Assembly: GCF_010550245.1 (NCBI RefSeq)
Contig: NZ_JAAGLU010000032.1
Location: forward strand, 1-64,000
Direction: 5' to 3'
DNA length: 64,000 nt
Source of the DNA: Streptomyces sp. SID12501
GTDB taxonomy: Bacteria; Actinomycetota; Actinomycetes; Streptomycetales; Streptomycetaceae
Made by a program: the position numbers and the translations under genes. The notes under the pieces are model-generated. The model was not told the origin of the DNA. It searched no databases and worked only from the letters and a program-made list of their open reading frames with translations. Below are positions 53,166 through 60,299 of this stretch, piece by piece. The first letter of the stretch is position 1, and the number at the start of each line of letters is the position of its first letter.

Positions 53166-53785
53166 CCGCCAACTGCGGCCTGTGCGAGGACCCGGTCGCG
53201 GGCGGCTATCTCTGCGCGAGAGACGCCATGCAACTGGCCACACGGCTGGAGCAGCTGCCCGAGCTGGCCACCGAACTGGTCGACTTCCTGGTGCCGCCCC
53301 GCTCCGGGTTCGGCGAACTGGTCACCGCGCGCACGGCCGGTCCGCGGTCGCCGATCAACGAGGACGTCCTCGACGAGCTGCGGGACAACCGGGCGGGCGA
53401 GATCGTGCACTCCTGGCGGGTGGACGTGCAGCGCGAACGCTGGCCGCACCACAGTGCGCCGCCGCCCTCCGGGCTGGCAGCGGACTGCCGGTGGCTGGCG
53501 ATGGAGCTGCAGTGGATCACCACCCACTACCCACCCGTCGGGGACCTGGCACGCGAAGTACGCGCGCTGGAGGCCGAACTCCGCTCGCTGGTCGGGGACC
53601 CGGTGCCCCGGCGGCAGCGGCTCGGTACGTGCGTGGCGGTGACGGACGACGCAGGCACGGTGTGCGGGGCGGAGTTGTCGCGGTTGCCGGGCGGGCCGGT
53701 GCGCTGCCGGTCGTGCGGCTGCGCGTACCAGGGCGAGACCGACCTGCTTCTGCTGCTGCACTACCAGCCCACGCCTGCGGCCTAA
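53162..53785 (+). CDS. zinc-ribbon-flanked hypothetical protein
   Basis: No family recognised, but both ends look like zinc sites: CGLCEDPVAGGYLCARDA at the start and CGAELSRLPGGPVRCRSCGC near the end of 207 residues, with a long helical middle. Such proteins are frequent in Streptomyces phages and integrative elements. It converges on the ribbon-helix-helix gene and overlaps it by 4 bp. Confidence 0.72.
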   Translation: MTANCGLCEDPVAGGYLCARDAMQLATRLEQLPELATELVDFLVPPRSGFGELVTARTAGPRSPINEDVLDELRDNRAGEIVHSWRVDVQRERWPHHSAPPPSGLAADCRWLAMELQWITTHYPPVGDLAREVRALEAELRSLVGDPVPRRQRLGTCVAVTDDAGTVCGAELSRLPGGPVRCRSCGCAYQGETDLLLLLHYQPTPAA

Positions 53786-53961
53786 GCCTCGTCGGAGTCC
53801 TGCTGAGTCGGGCGGCTGGACACGTATCGGTGCAGGGCCGACACGATCACGTCGGTGACCGTGCGGCCCTCCGCCTCAGCCTTCGCCTTTGCAGCACTCC
53901 ATAGCCCGTCCGGGACCCGCACGTTCCGCAAAGGCGTCTTGCCTGTGGCTGGCCTGCCCAT
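53782..53961 (-). CDS. ribbon-helix-helix regulator
   Basis: This 59-residue protein has the RHH order: strand with basic residues (TPLRNVRVPDGLW), helix, turn, helix (GRTVTDVIVSALHRYVSS). RHH proteins bind short palindromes as dimers and usually control copy number or transfer genes in actinomycete elements. ATG 53961 has GGAGG before it. It is the only minus-strand gene in this part of the element and sits divergently to the transfer-type operon with a shared operator. Confidence 0.82.
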   Translation of the reverse strand: MGRPATGKTPLRNVRVPDGLWSAAKAKAEAEGRTVTDVIVSALHRYVSSRPTQQDSDEA

Positions 53962-53972
53962 GGCACCTCCCC

Positions 53973-54050
53973 TGTAGGTACAGGAATCTACGCCCACCAC
54001 CACGGATCCACTTGACACGGTTCACGCATCACGCGTTAATGTAGGTACAC
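53973..54050. promoter_or_regulatory. divergent promoters with repeated TGTAGGTACA operator
   Basis: TGTAGGTACA occurs at 53973-53982, where it sits inside CCTGTA-GG-TACAGG, and again at 54040-54049. The first lies just downstream of TAGATT (minus-strand -10, 53985-53990). The second overlaps the plus promoter TTGACA (54012-54017) and TAATGT (54037-54042). Both positions would block transcription, fitting autoregulation by the ribbon-helix-helix protein. Confidence 0.6.
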
Positions 54051-54088
54051 AAAGTCACTGTGAACAGCAGCGACGGAGGAGCTGAACC

Positions 54089-54418
54089 ATGTCCGATATC
54101 ACGTGGCACCGCCCGGAGTTCCAGGGGAAAGACGACCAGCTCGTCAGCCTCGCCGGAGTCGCCGTGTTCGCCGGAGTCACCCGCGCGGCCGTCTCGAACT
54201 GGCGCAAGCGGCACGACTTCCCCAAGCCCGTCATGACCGCCGGCCGCACCGTCTGGGTCGTCCGTAGCGAGGCGGAAACCTGGCTGGCCAGCCGTTCGAC
54301 GCAGAGCGCGACGGACACCGAGACCAAGCGCGCTGCGCTGGAGGCCCGTGAGGCCCGCCAAGCCATCGCTCTGGCCACCACCCGCAAGAAGCTACGCGAG
54401 CTCCGCCAGCAGCACTGA
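54089..54418 (+). CDS. helix-turn-helix protein
   Basis: This 109-residue protein has an N-terminal DNA-binding segment (LVSLAGVAVFAGVTRAAVSNWRKRHDFPKPV, similar to AlpA/phage HTH) followed by a helical Arg/Ala/Glu coiled coil. It is the first gene of the plus-strand operon controlled by the shared operator. It could be an Xis, a partition-type or a transfer regulator. Confidence 0.75.
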   Translation: MSDITWHRPEFQGKDDQLVSLAGVAVFAGVTRAAVSNWRKRHDFPKPVMTAGRTVWVVRSEAETWLASRSTQSATDTETKRAALEAREARQAIALATTRKKLRELRQQH

Positions 54419-54499
54419 ACAAAGACGGCCCCCGGCGGTGTTACGAGCACCGACCGAGGGCCTGACCGAACCCTTGATCAAGCAAGGAGAACGGCTGTC

Positions 54500-54757
54500 A
54501 TGGATCTTCCCATGCCCGCGATCACCCCGACCCGCAGGCTCATCGCCGCGGGCATCATCCGCCGCATCGCCGGACGCACCATCAGCGTCCGCGTCACCCA
54601 GGCCGGCGTCACCGGCACCATCAAGAACGCCCGCGTCGCCGAACTGCACCGCCTCTGCCGCGAGGACTACACCAACAGCGCCGACCGCCGCACCCAGGAT
54701 CACCGCGACGACGCCTTCCTCCTCGCCCGCGCCTCCGAGGCGGTGGCCGCACGATGA
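54500..54757 (+). CDS. hypothetical protein
   Basis: No family recognised. 85 residues, basic, mostly helical (RRLIAAGIIRRIAGRTISVRV), possibly nucleic-acid binding. AAGGAGA precedes ATG 54500; overlaps next gene by ATGA. Confidence 0.65.
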   Translation: MDLPMPAITPTRRLIAAGIIRRIAGRTISVRVTQAGVTGTIKNARVAELHRLCREDYTNSADRRTQDHRDDAFLLARASEAVAAR

Positions 54758-55053
54758 GCGAGCAGACCCTGCCCGAGCCCGTCCGCGACCTCCTCGCCGC
54801 GATCGTCGAAGCCCTCACCGTGCCCCTCGCCGACCAGGCCGCTGACGACGACACCGCCAACCGGCTGATGCGCGAGCGCGCCAGCAACGCCCGGATCATC
54901 GCGAACTCGGCACTCACCTCGCCGAGCCTTTCGGACATCGCGCGGGCCGCGGGGCAGCTGTGCGGCTGGACCGCCGACAGCCCGGTCACCTACCGCCCGT
55001 ACCAGGCCCGCACCCCGCAGACCGTCACGCTCCCGACCGGGGAGGACCAGTGA
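54754..55053 (+). CDS. hypothetical protein
   Basis: No family recognised. 99 residues, helical, acidic first half (LPEPVRDLLAAIVEALTVPLAD). Part of the operon of overlapping small genes; its stop overlaps the GTG start of the next. Confidence 0.65.
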   Translation: MSEQTLPEPVRDLLAAIVEALTVPLADQAADDDTANRLMRERASNARIIANSALTSPSLSDIARAAGQLCGWTADSPVTYRPYQARTPQTVTLPTGEDQ

Positions 55054-55424
55054 CCGAGCCCCGCACCATCACGCTGCCCACGGCCGACCACGGCCCGGTC
55101 ACCGTGACCTGCCCGGCCTGGTGCATCGGCCACCCCAACCACAGGCCCGACTACCACCGCGCCGACATCCTCCACAAAGGCCCCGACGTCAACCTCGCCT
55201 TCCACGGCACCGAGGTCATCGCCGCGTGCCTCGCACAGTCCCCGTACGCGACGCCCGGCGACCCGAGCCTTGGCGGCCGGACGCCCGGCGTCTCGGTCTA
55301 CCCGCCCGGCCGGACCCTGACCCCCGTCCAGCTGTACAGCCTCGCCGCCGCCCTCGACGGATACGCGGACCGGCTGCGCGACCTCGCCGACCAGCTGCAC
55401 ACGATCCTCGGGGGTGGCCGGTGA
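55050..55424 (+). CDS. DUF6907-type small protein
   Basis: This 124-residue protein has the pattern VTCPAWCIGHPNHRPDYHRADILHKG seen in DUF6907-like proteins of Streptomyces elements (recalled). A Cys/His set (CPAWC, H, H) may bind metal. C-terminal half is helical (LAAALDGYADRLRDLADQL). GTG 55050 overlaps the previous stop. Role unknown. Confidence 0.7.
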   Translation: MTEPRTITLPTADHGPVTVTCPAWCIGHPNHRPDYHRADILHKGPDVNLAFHGTEVIAACLAQSPYATPGDPSLGGRTPGVSVYPPGRTLTPVQLYSLAAALDGYADRLRDLADQLHTILGGGR

Positions 55425-56245
55425 CCACCGACCCCGCCCGTACGTGGATCCGCCGGACGTCGACTGCGGCCGGCCTCGCCTACACCGCCATCGCCGAGTA
55501 CGAGCTGGCCCGCCGGTTGGGCGCACAGCAGCCGATCGCGGTCATGCTGCCGCTCGCCCTCGACTGCTACGTCATCGCCGCTCTGAAGTGGTTCCGTGCG
55601 TTCGACGTCGCCCTGTCGCTCATCCTGATGTGCGCCGCGCAGGTGGCCGCTCACGCCCTCGATGCCGGGGTCGTGCGCGTGAACCTCGAACTCGTCACGG
55701 TCGTCTCGGTCCTCGTGCCGGTCGCGCTGTGGCGTACCCACGCTCTCGCCCGCGACGAGGACGACGTACCCGCCGAGTCTGTCGCTGAGTTCGCGGCGGC
55801 CGTCGAGCGGGTCCCCGTACCCGCCACGGCGCCGCCCGTACCCGAGGCGTACCCGGCGATCGCCGTACGGGTACCTGCCGTACCCGCCGCCGTACCTCCG
55901 GGCGTCCGGCTGCTGCCGATCGTCGCCCGCCCCGCGCCCGCTCCGGTCGCCGTCGGGCCGGTCGTCGAGCTACCCGTACCCGAGCCTGCACCGGCGCACG
56001 AGTACCCCGTACCTGATGCACAGGTACACCTCGACTGGCAGGTCCCGGACGACTACGCCGACAAGGCCGGCAACCCCACCGAGCCCACCGACGAGGACAC
56101 CCCGTACCCGGACCCGCTCATCCCCCAGGTACGTACCGACTTCCCCGGCGAGGTACCCGGGGTACGGCGCCTGAAGGAGACGTACTCGATCGGCCAGGGC
56201 CGTGCGCAGCGCATCCGTGACGAGCTGACGGGGGTGCGCTCATGA
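55421..56245 (+). CDS. SpdB/DUF2637-like membrane protein
   Basis: This 274-residue protein has an N-terminal membrane region of four helices (about 15-105, PIAVMLPLALDCYVIAALKW), as in SpdB/DUF2637 spread proteins of Streptomyces plasmids. A Pro/Val-rich linker and a C-terminal helix-turn-helix-like end (RRLKETYSIGQGRAQRIRDELTG) follow, the latter resembling a DNA-binding module. Val-Pro steps are mostly encoded GTA-CCN, raising GTAC words. Spd proteins help spread transferred DNA within the mycelium. Confidence 0.75.
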   Translation: MTTDPARTWIRRTSTAAGLAYTAIAEYELARRLGAQQPIAVMLPLALDCYVIAALKWFRAFDVALSLILMCAAQVAAHALDAGVVRVNLELVTVVSVLVPVALWRTHALARDEDDVPAESVAEFAAAVERVPVPATAPPVPEAYPAIAVRVPAVPAAVPPGVRLLPIVARPAPAPVAVGPVVELPVPEPAPAHEYPVPDAQVHLDWQVPDDYADKAGNPTEPTDEDTPYPDPLIPQVRTDFPGEVPGVRRLKETYSIGQGRAQRIRDELTGVRS

Positions 56246-56418
56246 TGCGCCTGGTCTTCGGGGCCGTCCTCGGTCTCCTCGTCGCCTATCCGGCGCTGCT
56301 CGCCGTCGTCCTGGCGGTCGTGGCCGCCGTCGTCTCGCAGCCCGCGGTGCTCGCGTTCGCCGCCGGCGTCCTGCTGTGGCCGCGTATCACCCGCCGCGTG
56401 CGGGGGTGGACTGCGTGA
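56242..56418 (+). CDS. very small membrane protein
   Basis: 58 residues, almost entirely two hydrophobic helices (LVFGAVLGLLVAYPALLAVV and LAFAAGVLLWP) with a basic end (RITRRVRG). It overlaps the previous gene by ATGA and the next by GTGA, so it is clearly part of the operon. Resembles small Spd-type proteins of conjugative Streptomyces plasmids. Confidence 0.75.
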   Translation: MMRLVFGAVLGLLVAYPALLAVVLAVVAAVVSQPAVLAFAAGVLLWPRITRRVRGWTA

Positions 56419-56735
56419 GCGACGCCCTCGACAAGGCCGAGGCCGCAGCGAGAGAGGCCGCGGTGAACACGGCCGCCGTACAGATCGCGCTCGCCGCCGT
56501 CGAGCTGGCCAAGGCGGCACAGCAGCAGCCCGCCCCGCAGGCCTGCCAGCACCAGCACCACCAGGGCCGCAGCGGGGGCGAGTGGCTCGCGATCGGCGGC
56601 GCCGTCTGCGTCGGCTCCATCGGCCTCGCGTTCGCGTCCATCGCGCTCGCCATCGGCGGCCTGTCCATCGCGATCGTCGCCCTCGTCCTGCGCTCCATGT
56701 GGCGCGACTTCAACAAGGGGAGCAACCGTGCCTGA
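56415..56735 (+). CDS. SpdA/B-like membrane protein
   Basis: This 106-residue protein has an N-terminal amphipathic helix (ALDKAEAAAREAAVNTAAVQ), a Gln/His stretch (QHQHHQ) and two transmembrane helices (about 60-98). Part of the overlapping spd-type cluster just before the DNA translocase gene. Confidence 0.7.
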   Translation: MSDALDKAEAAAREAAVNTAAVQIALAAVELAKAAQQQPAPQACQHQHHQGRSGGEWLAIGGAVCVGSIGLAFASIALAIGGLSIAIVALVLRSMWRDFNKGSNRA

Positions 56736-56892
56736 GCCGAAGCTGACGTTCTGGGAGAAGGCCGCCATCGTCCGCCTGGAGGTCCGCGGCGCCCGCCGCG
56801 CCATCGCCAACATTCAGGACCAGCCCGACATCGACAAGGGCATTCAGCGGATCAAGGACCGGGCCCGCAAGCGCGAGGCCAACGGCAAGTAG
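56728..56892 (+). CDS. small basic protein
   Basis: 54 residues, GTG start overlapping the previous stop; strongly basic and helical (FWEKAAIVRLEVRGARRAIA; IKDRARKREANGK). Membrane segments are absent. Typical last small gene before tra in such operons; function unknown. Confidence 0.65.
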   Translation: MPEPKLTFWEKAAIVRLEVRGARRAIANIQDQPDIDKGIQRIKDRARKREANGK

Positions 56893-56941
56893 GTACACCA
56901 CGGGGCGCCCGTACCCGGCACAGGTACACCCGGGCGCCCCG
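56889..56941. promoter_or_regulatory. hairpin and operator-like word before the DNA translocase gene
   Basis: GTAGGTACAC (56889-56898) repeats ten bases of the operator at 54041-54050. A perfect 11-bp inverted repeat (CGGGGCGCCCG at 56901-56911, CGGGCGCCCCG at 56931-56941) follows, its loop containing two GTAC words. It may be an operator, a terminator or a recognition structure for transfer. Confidence 0.45.
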
Positions 56942-56979
56942 TGTCCCGGACCGTCCAGAGAACGACCGGAGAGACCAGG

Positions 56980-59103
56980 ATGACGGACACGACCGCACCC
57001 GCCCACACCGATCCGACGGGTACACCCGTACCCGATGTACCCGCACCCCCGGGTACGGCAGGTACCCCCGTACCCGCGACCGAGGTACAGCCCCGCCGCC
57101 ACGTCCATACCGAAGCCCTGCGGCGGGTCGTCGTCGAGGCCCGCGAGCACGCCGCGTACCGGATCCTCGTCCGACACGGCGCCTACGTCGTCGGGGGTAC
57201 CCGCGTCCTCACCCGCCGTACCTGGGAGGCCCGCACGACCGCCACGCACGCACGCATGATGCGCCAGGCCGAGGCCGCGGGGAACGAGGAACTCGTACGG
57301 CAGTGGGAACAACGCGCCTACGCCTACCGCTTCGCCCGCCACAAGCGGCGCATGGACCTGTTGCAGATGATCCTCAACGCCCCCAAGGCCATCGCCGCCG
57401 CAGTCCTCAGCACAGGCAGCGTGCTGCTCATGCTCGGCCTCATGCTGGCCTCGTACAACCACGACGTCCGGGACGTCCTCACCCCCCTGAACACCGTCAT
57501 CGAGCTGGTCGGATGGGTCGCGTTCATCGCGGGCGTGCTGTGGGAACCGCTGCTGTACTCGCTGCCCTGGCTCGCCCTCACCGGGGTGTGGGCCGTCGGC
57601 CGGCACCGGCAGACCGCACCCGCATGGGCACTGCCCGCAGGCAGCGACGAACGGGACGTCGTACCCGACGAGGGCGCCATCCTGCGCGCGCTCGGCAACC
57701 TCGGCATCGCCCCGCTCAACAAGGCCATCAAGGACGGCTGGCAACCGAGATGGGAGCAGCCCACCACCCGCTCCGGGAACGGCTGGCACACCCAGTTGCA
57801 GCTCCCCATGGGCGTCACCGTCGAGATGATCCTCGGCAGGAAGAACGTCCTCGCCCACAACCTGCTGCGCAAGCCCGTCGAGGTGTGGCCCACTGAGCCC
57901 CCGAAGCAGCCCGGCACCCTCGATCTGTGGGTCGCCGACCAGGGCTCACTGTCCGGGCCGGTCCCGCCCTGGCCGCTGCTCACCGAGGGCACCACCGACT
58001 ACTTCAAGGGCATTCCCGTCGCCGTCTCCCAGCGCGGCGAGCCCATCATCGGCAAGCTCATGGCCGCGAACTACATGGTCGGCGGCATCATGGGTTCGGG
58101 TAAGTCGTCGCTGGTCATCGCCCTGTTGCTCGGCGCGATCCTCGATCCGCTGGTCATCGTCGAGGCGTACGTCATGGCGTACAACACGGACTACGACCCG
58201 CTGAAGCCGCGCCTGCGGGTCCTGGTCAAGGGCGACGACGACGAGGACGTCTACGCCGCGCTGAAGGCCCTGCGCAGCCTGCGCGACGAGGTGACCACCC
58301 GCGGCAAGCTGCTGGAGGAACTCGGCGAGGGCGCCACGAAGGTGACGCGCGAGCTGGCCCTGAAGGACCCGCGGATGCGGCCCAAGGTCGTCGTGTTCGA
58401 CGAGTGCCACGAGCTGTTCATGCACAAGGAGTACGGCAAAGAGGCCGCTGAGCTGGCCATCAAGGTGATGAAGAAGGCCCGCAAGACAGCCATCACCCTC
58501 GTGTGGGTGACCGTGTCCCCGACCGCCGACAGCTTGCCGCGTGACGTCACCCGCAACACCAGCCACCGTGTCGCGTTCGCGGTCGGCGACCACGTGGCGA
58601 ATGACGGGCTGCTCGGCTCCGGGCGTCACAAGGCCGGCGTCACCGCGACCACGCTGATTCCCGGCGAGGACGTCGGCACGGCGGTGACCGTGGGGTTCAG
58701 CAACAAGCCGTTCGAGGTGGTGCGTGCCCACTATGTGGCGCGTGATCCCGACAAGGGTGTCGACGAGGTGACGCCCGTGGTCGTACGGGCGATGGGCTTG
58801 TACGAGGGCGGCCCGGCCGTCGATGAGCCGACGTTCGAGCCGGCCGACCCGCTCGCCGACGTCGCCGCGATCCTCGCCGACGACACACGCGTCCTCGCGC
58901 AGGAGGTGCTGCACCGCCTCGCCGCCCGCAACCCGGAGGCGTACGGCAGCTGGGGGCCCACCGACCTGAAGAGGGCGTTGGAGCCGTACGGGGCCGAGCA
59001 GTACAAGTCCAACGGCGTGATGGTCGTCGCCCGCGACCGCGTCCAGGACGCCATCTTGGAACGGTTCGCCGAGGACGTCGATGACGAGGAGGGACCCGCC
59101 TAG
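56980..59103 (+). CDS. FtsK/TraB-type DNA translocase
   Basis: This 707-residue protein has a Val/Pro/Thr-rich start, two transmembrane helices (about 140-200), then the FtsK-type motor: Walker A GIMGSGKSS (about 369), Walker B VVVFDECHE (about 470). A small C-terminal winged-helix-like domain of about 70 residues may recognise DNA, as the gamma/TRS-binding domain does in TraB. In Streptomyces conjugation this single protein pumps double-stranded DNA between cells. Its presence with phage packaging genes makes the element a hybrid. ATG 56980 has GGAGAGACC before it. Confidence 0.87.
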   Translation: MTDTTAPAHTDPTGTPVPDVPAPPGTAGTPVPATEVQPRRHVHTEALRRVVVEAREHAAYRILVRHGAYVVGGTRVLTRRTWEARTTATHARMMRQAEAAGNEELVRQWEQRAYAYRFARHKRRMDLLQMILNAPKAIAAAVLSTGSVLLMLGLMLASYNHDVRDVLTPLNTVIELVGWVAFIAGVLWEPLLYSLPWLALTGVWAVGRHRQTAPAWALPAGSDERDVVPDEGAILRALGNLGIAPLNKAIKDGWQPRWEQPTTRSGNGWHTQLQLPMGVTVEMILGRKNVLAHNLLRKPVEVWPTEPPKQPGTLDLWVADQGSLSGPVPPWPLLTEGTTDYFKGIPVAVSQRGEPIIGKLMAANYMVGGIMGSGKSSLVIALLLGAILDPLVIVEAYVMAYNTDYDPLKPRLRVLVKGDDDEDVYAALKALRSLRDEVTTRGKLLEELGEGATKVTRELALKDPRMRPKVVVFDECHELFMHKEYGKEAAELAIKVMKKARKTAITLVWVTVSPTADSLPRDVTRNTSHRVAFAVGDHVANDGLLGSGRHKAGVTATTLIPGEDVGTAVTVGFSNKPFEVVRAHYVARDPDKGVDEVTPVVVRAMGLYEGGPAVDEPTFEPADPLADVAAILADDTRVLAQEVLHRLAARNPEAYGSWGPTDLKRALEPYGAEQYKSNGVMVVARDRVQDAILERFAEDVDDEEGPA

Positions 59104-59272
59104 ATCTCGGGGAGTTCTCCCTAACGCCTCCCTGCCCTGCCTCCCTGTACATGACCTGCGGAAATGGCCAGTCAGGGAGGCCAGGGAGGCACCACCCGGG
59201 ACGCGTGGGAAACGGGGAACAGGCCCTTCAGACTCCCCGCCCGCGCCTCCCTCCCTACCGCATCATGGAGGC

Positions 59273-59473
59273 ATGGAGTCGCAGAACATCCGGCCCGGCC
59301 ACCTCACCGCACACCAGACCGCCCGCGTCCTCGGTGTCACCCTCGGCGGCGTCCGACTGCTCGTCCACCGAGGCCAGCTCGACCGCGCCGGCGGCAGTGC
59401 CCGGCAGCCCTGGTACGCCGCTGAAGCCGTCGCCGCCCTCGCCGCCAACCGCGCCGCACGCAATGCTGCTTGA
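59273..59473 (+). CDS. small helix-turn-helix protein
   Basis: 66 residues, mostly one HTH (LTAHQTARVLGVTLGGVRLLVHRGQLDRAG), of the excisionase/MerR-like type. It lies alone between the translocase and packaging modules; the 169-bp gap before it holds GGGAGG-rich repeats but no gene. Candidate late regulator. Confidence 0.7.
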   Translation: MESQNIRPGHLTAHQTARVLGVTLGGVRLLVHRGQLDRAGGSARQPWYAAEAVAALAANRAARNAA

Positions 59474-59546
59474 CCGCAGGTCAGATAGCGTGTAACGATC
59501 TCCGGGAACCCTTGTGTCCGCAGACGGGCACCACAGACGCACACGA

Positions 59547-59575
59547 AGCCCCAGCCAATCCCCCCGGCTGGGGCT
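59547..59575 (+). terminator. hairpin with AATCCCCCC-type loop
   Basis: A 10-bp perfect stem, AGCCCCAGCC/GGCTGGGGCT, with an AATCCCCCC-type loop like that at 49633. Separates the HTH gene from the packaging module. Confidence 0.7.
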
Positions 59576-59598
59576 GCGTCGTGTCCCAGGGGGTGAGC

Positions 59599-59889
59599 GT
59601 GGCCAGCAGCAGCGACCTCACCAGCTACGAGTACCGGAAGGTACGCGAGCGCATCCTCGCCGCATCCGACGTCTGCATCGTCTGCGGCCACGGCGCCTCC
59701 ACCGCCGTCGACCACATCCACCCCCGCAGCAAGGGCGGCGCCCGCCTCGACCCCGACAACCTCGCCCCCATCCACGGCGTCACCGGCTGCCCCATCTGCC
59801 TCCGCAAGTGCAACAGCGAGAAGAGCGACCGCCCCCTGTCCGAAGTGGTCCAACTGGTCACCTCGGTCGACTGGTTCGCAGGGCCGTGA
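59599..59889 (+). CDS. HNH endonuclease of the packaging module
   Basis: This 96-residue protein has the HNH zinc-finger order CIVCGH, VDHIHPRSKGGARLDPDNLAPIH and CPICLRKCNSEK. In cos-type HK97-like phages such a nuclease beside terminase is required for cutting at cos. GTG 59599 is preceded by AGGGGGTG; the frame is open further upstream (59470) through the hairpin, which argues against that start. Confidence 0.87.
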   Translation: MASSSDLTSYEYRKVRERILAASDVCIVCGHGASTAVDHIHPRSKGGARLDPDNLAPIHGVTGCPICLRKCNSEKSDRPLSEVVQLVTSVDWFAGP

Positions 59890-60023
59890 CCAGGACTGAT
59901 CCGGCCGATCAGCTCGGGATCTCCTGGGATTTTTAGAAAACGGACATATCGCAACCCCGCGCCCAGCTTTTATTTTTCTCCCCCCGGCCCGATGGCACAG
60001 GGATGATCTTGGAAGGGGGCGCC
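59890..60023. other. AT-rich gap between HNH and terminase; cos candidate
   Basis: 134 bp without a gene, holding unusually AT-rich strings for this genome (ATTTTTAGAAAACGGACATATC, TTTTATTTTT) next to CCCCCCGGCCCG. In related phages the cos site lies between the HNH nuclease and small terminase genes, so cos may be here; no defined cut site can be read. Confidence 0.35.
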
Positions 60024-60299
60024 ATGGGCTCGGTCGAGGACGCCGTGCGTAGCGACGTCGAGCAGCTCGGCGACCTGGTCGGCGTCGAGCCGTCCCTGTC
60101 CGAGTTGGCCTACACGCTGGCCGTCCGGATCGATGCTGCGGCGACTGCCCAGTGCGAGACGTGTGGAGAGCCGGTGACCCAAGAGGACCGGTTGCTCCCC
60201 CAGTTGATCCGCGAGCTGCGGCAGACGCTCGCCCAGCTGCTGGAGGGGCGGGCCGCTGACGATGACGACGACCTCGGAGACCTGGGCTCCCCCGACTGA
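60024..60299 (+). CDS. putative terminase small subunit
   Basis: 91 residues, helical and acidic, with CETCGEP in the middle and a run of Asp near the end (DDDDDLGDL). Position directly before and overlapping (38 bp) the large terminase gene is the main argument. ATG 60024 follows GGAAGGGGG. It would recognise packaging DNA and recruit TerL. Confidence 0.65.
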   Translation: MGSVEDAVRSDVEQLGDLVGVEPSLSELAYTLAVRIDAAATAQCETCGEPVTQEDRLLPQLIRELRQTLAQLLEGRAADDDDDLGDLGSPD

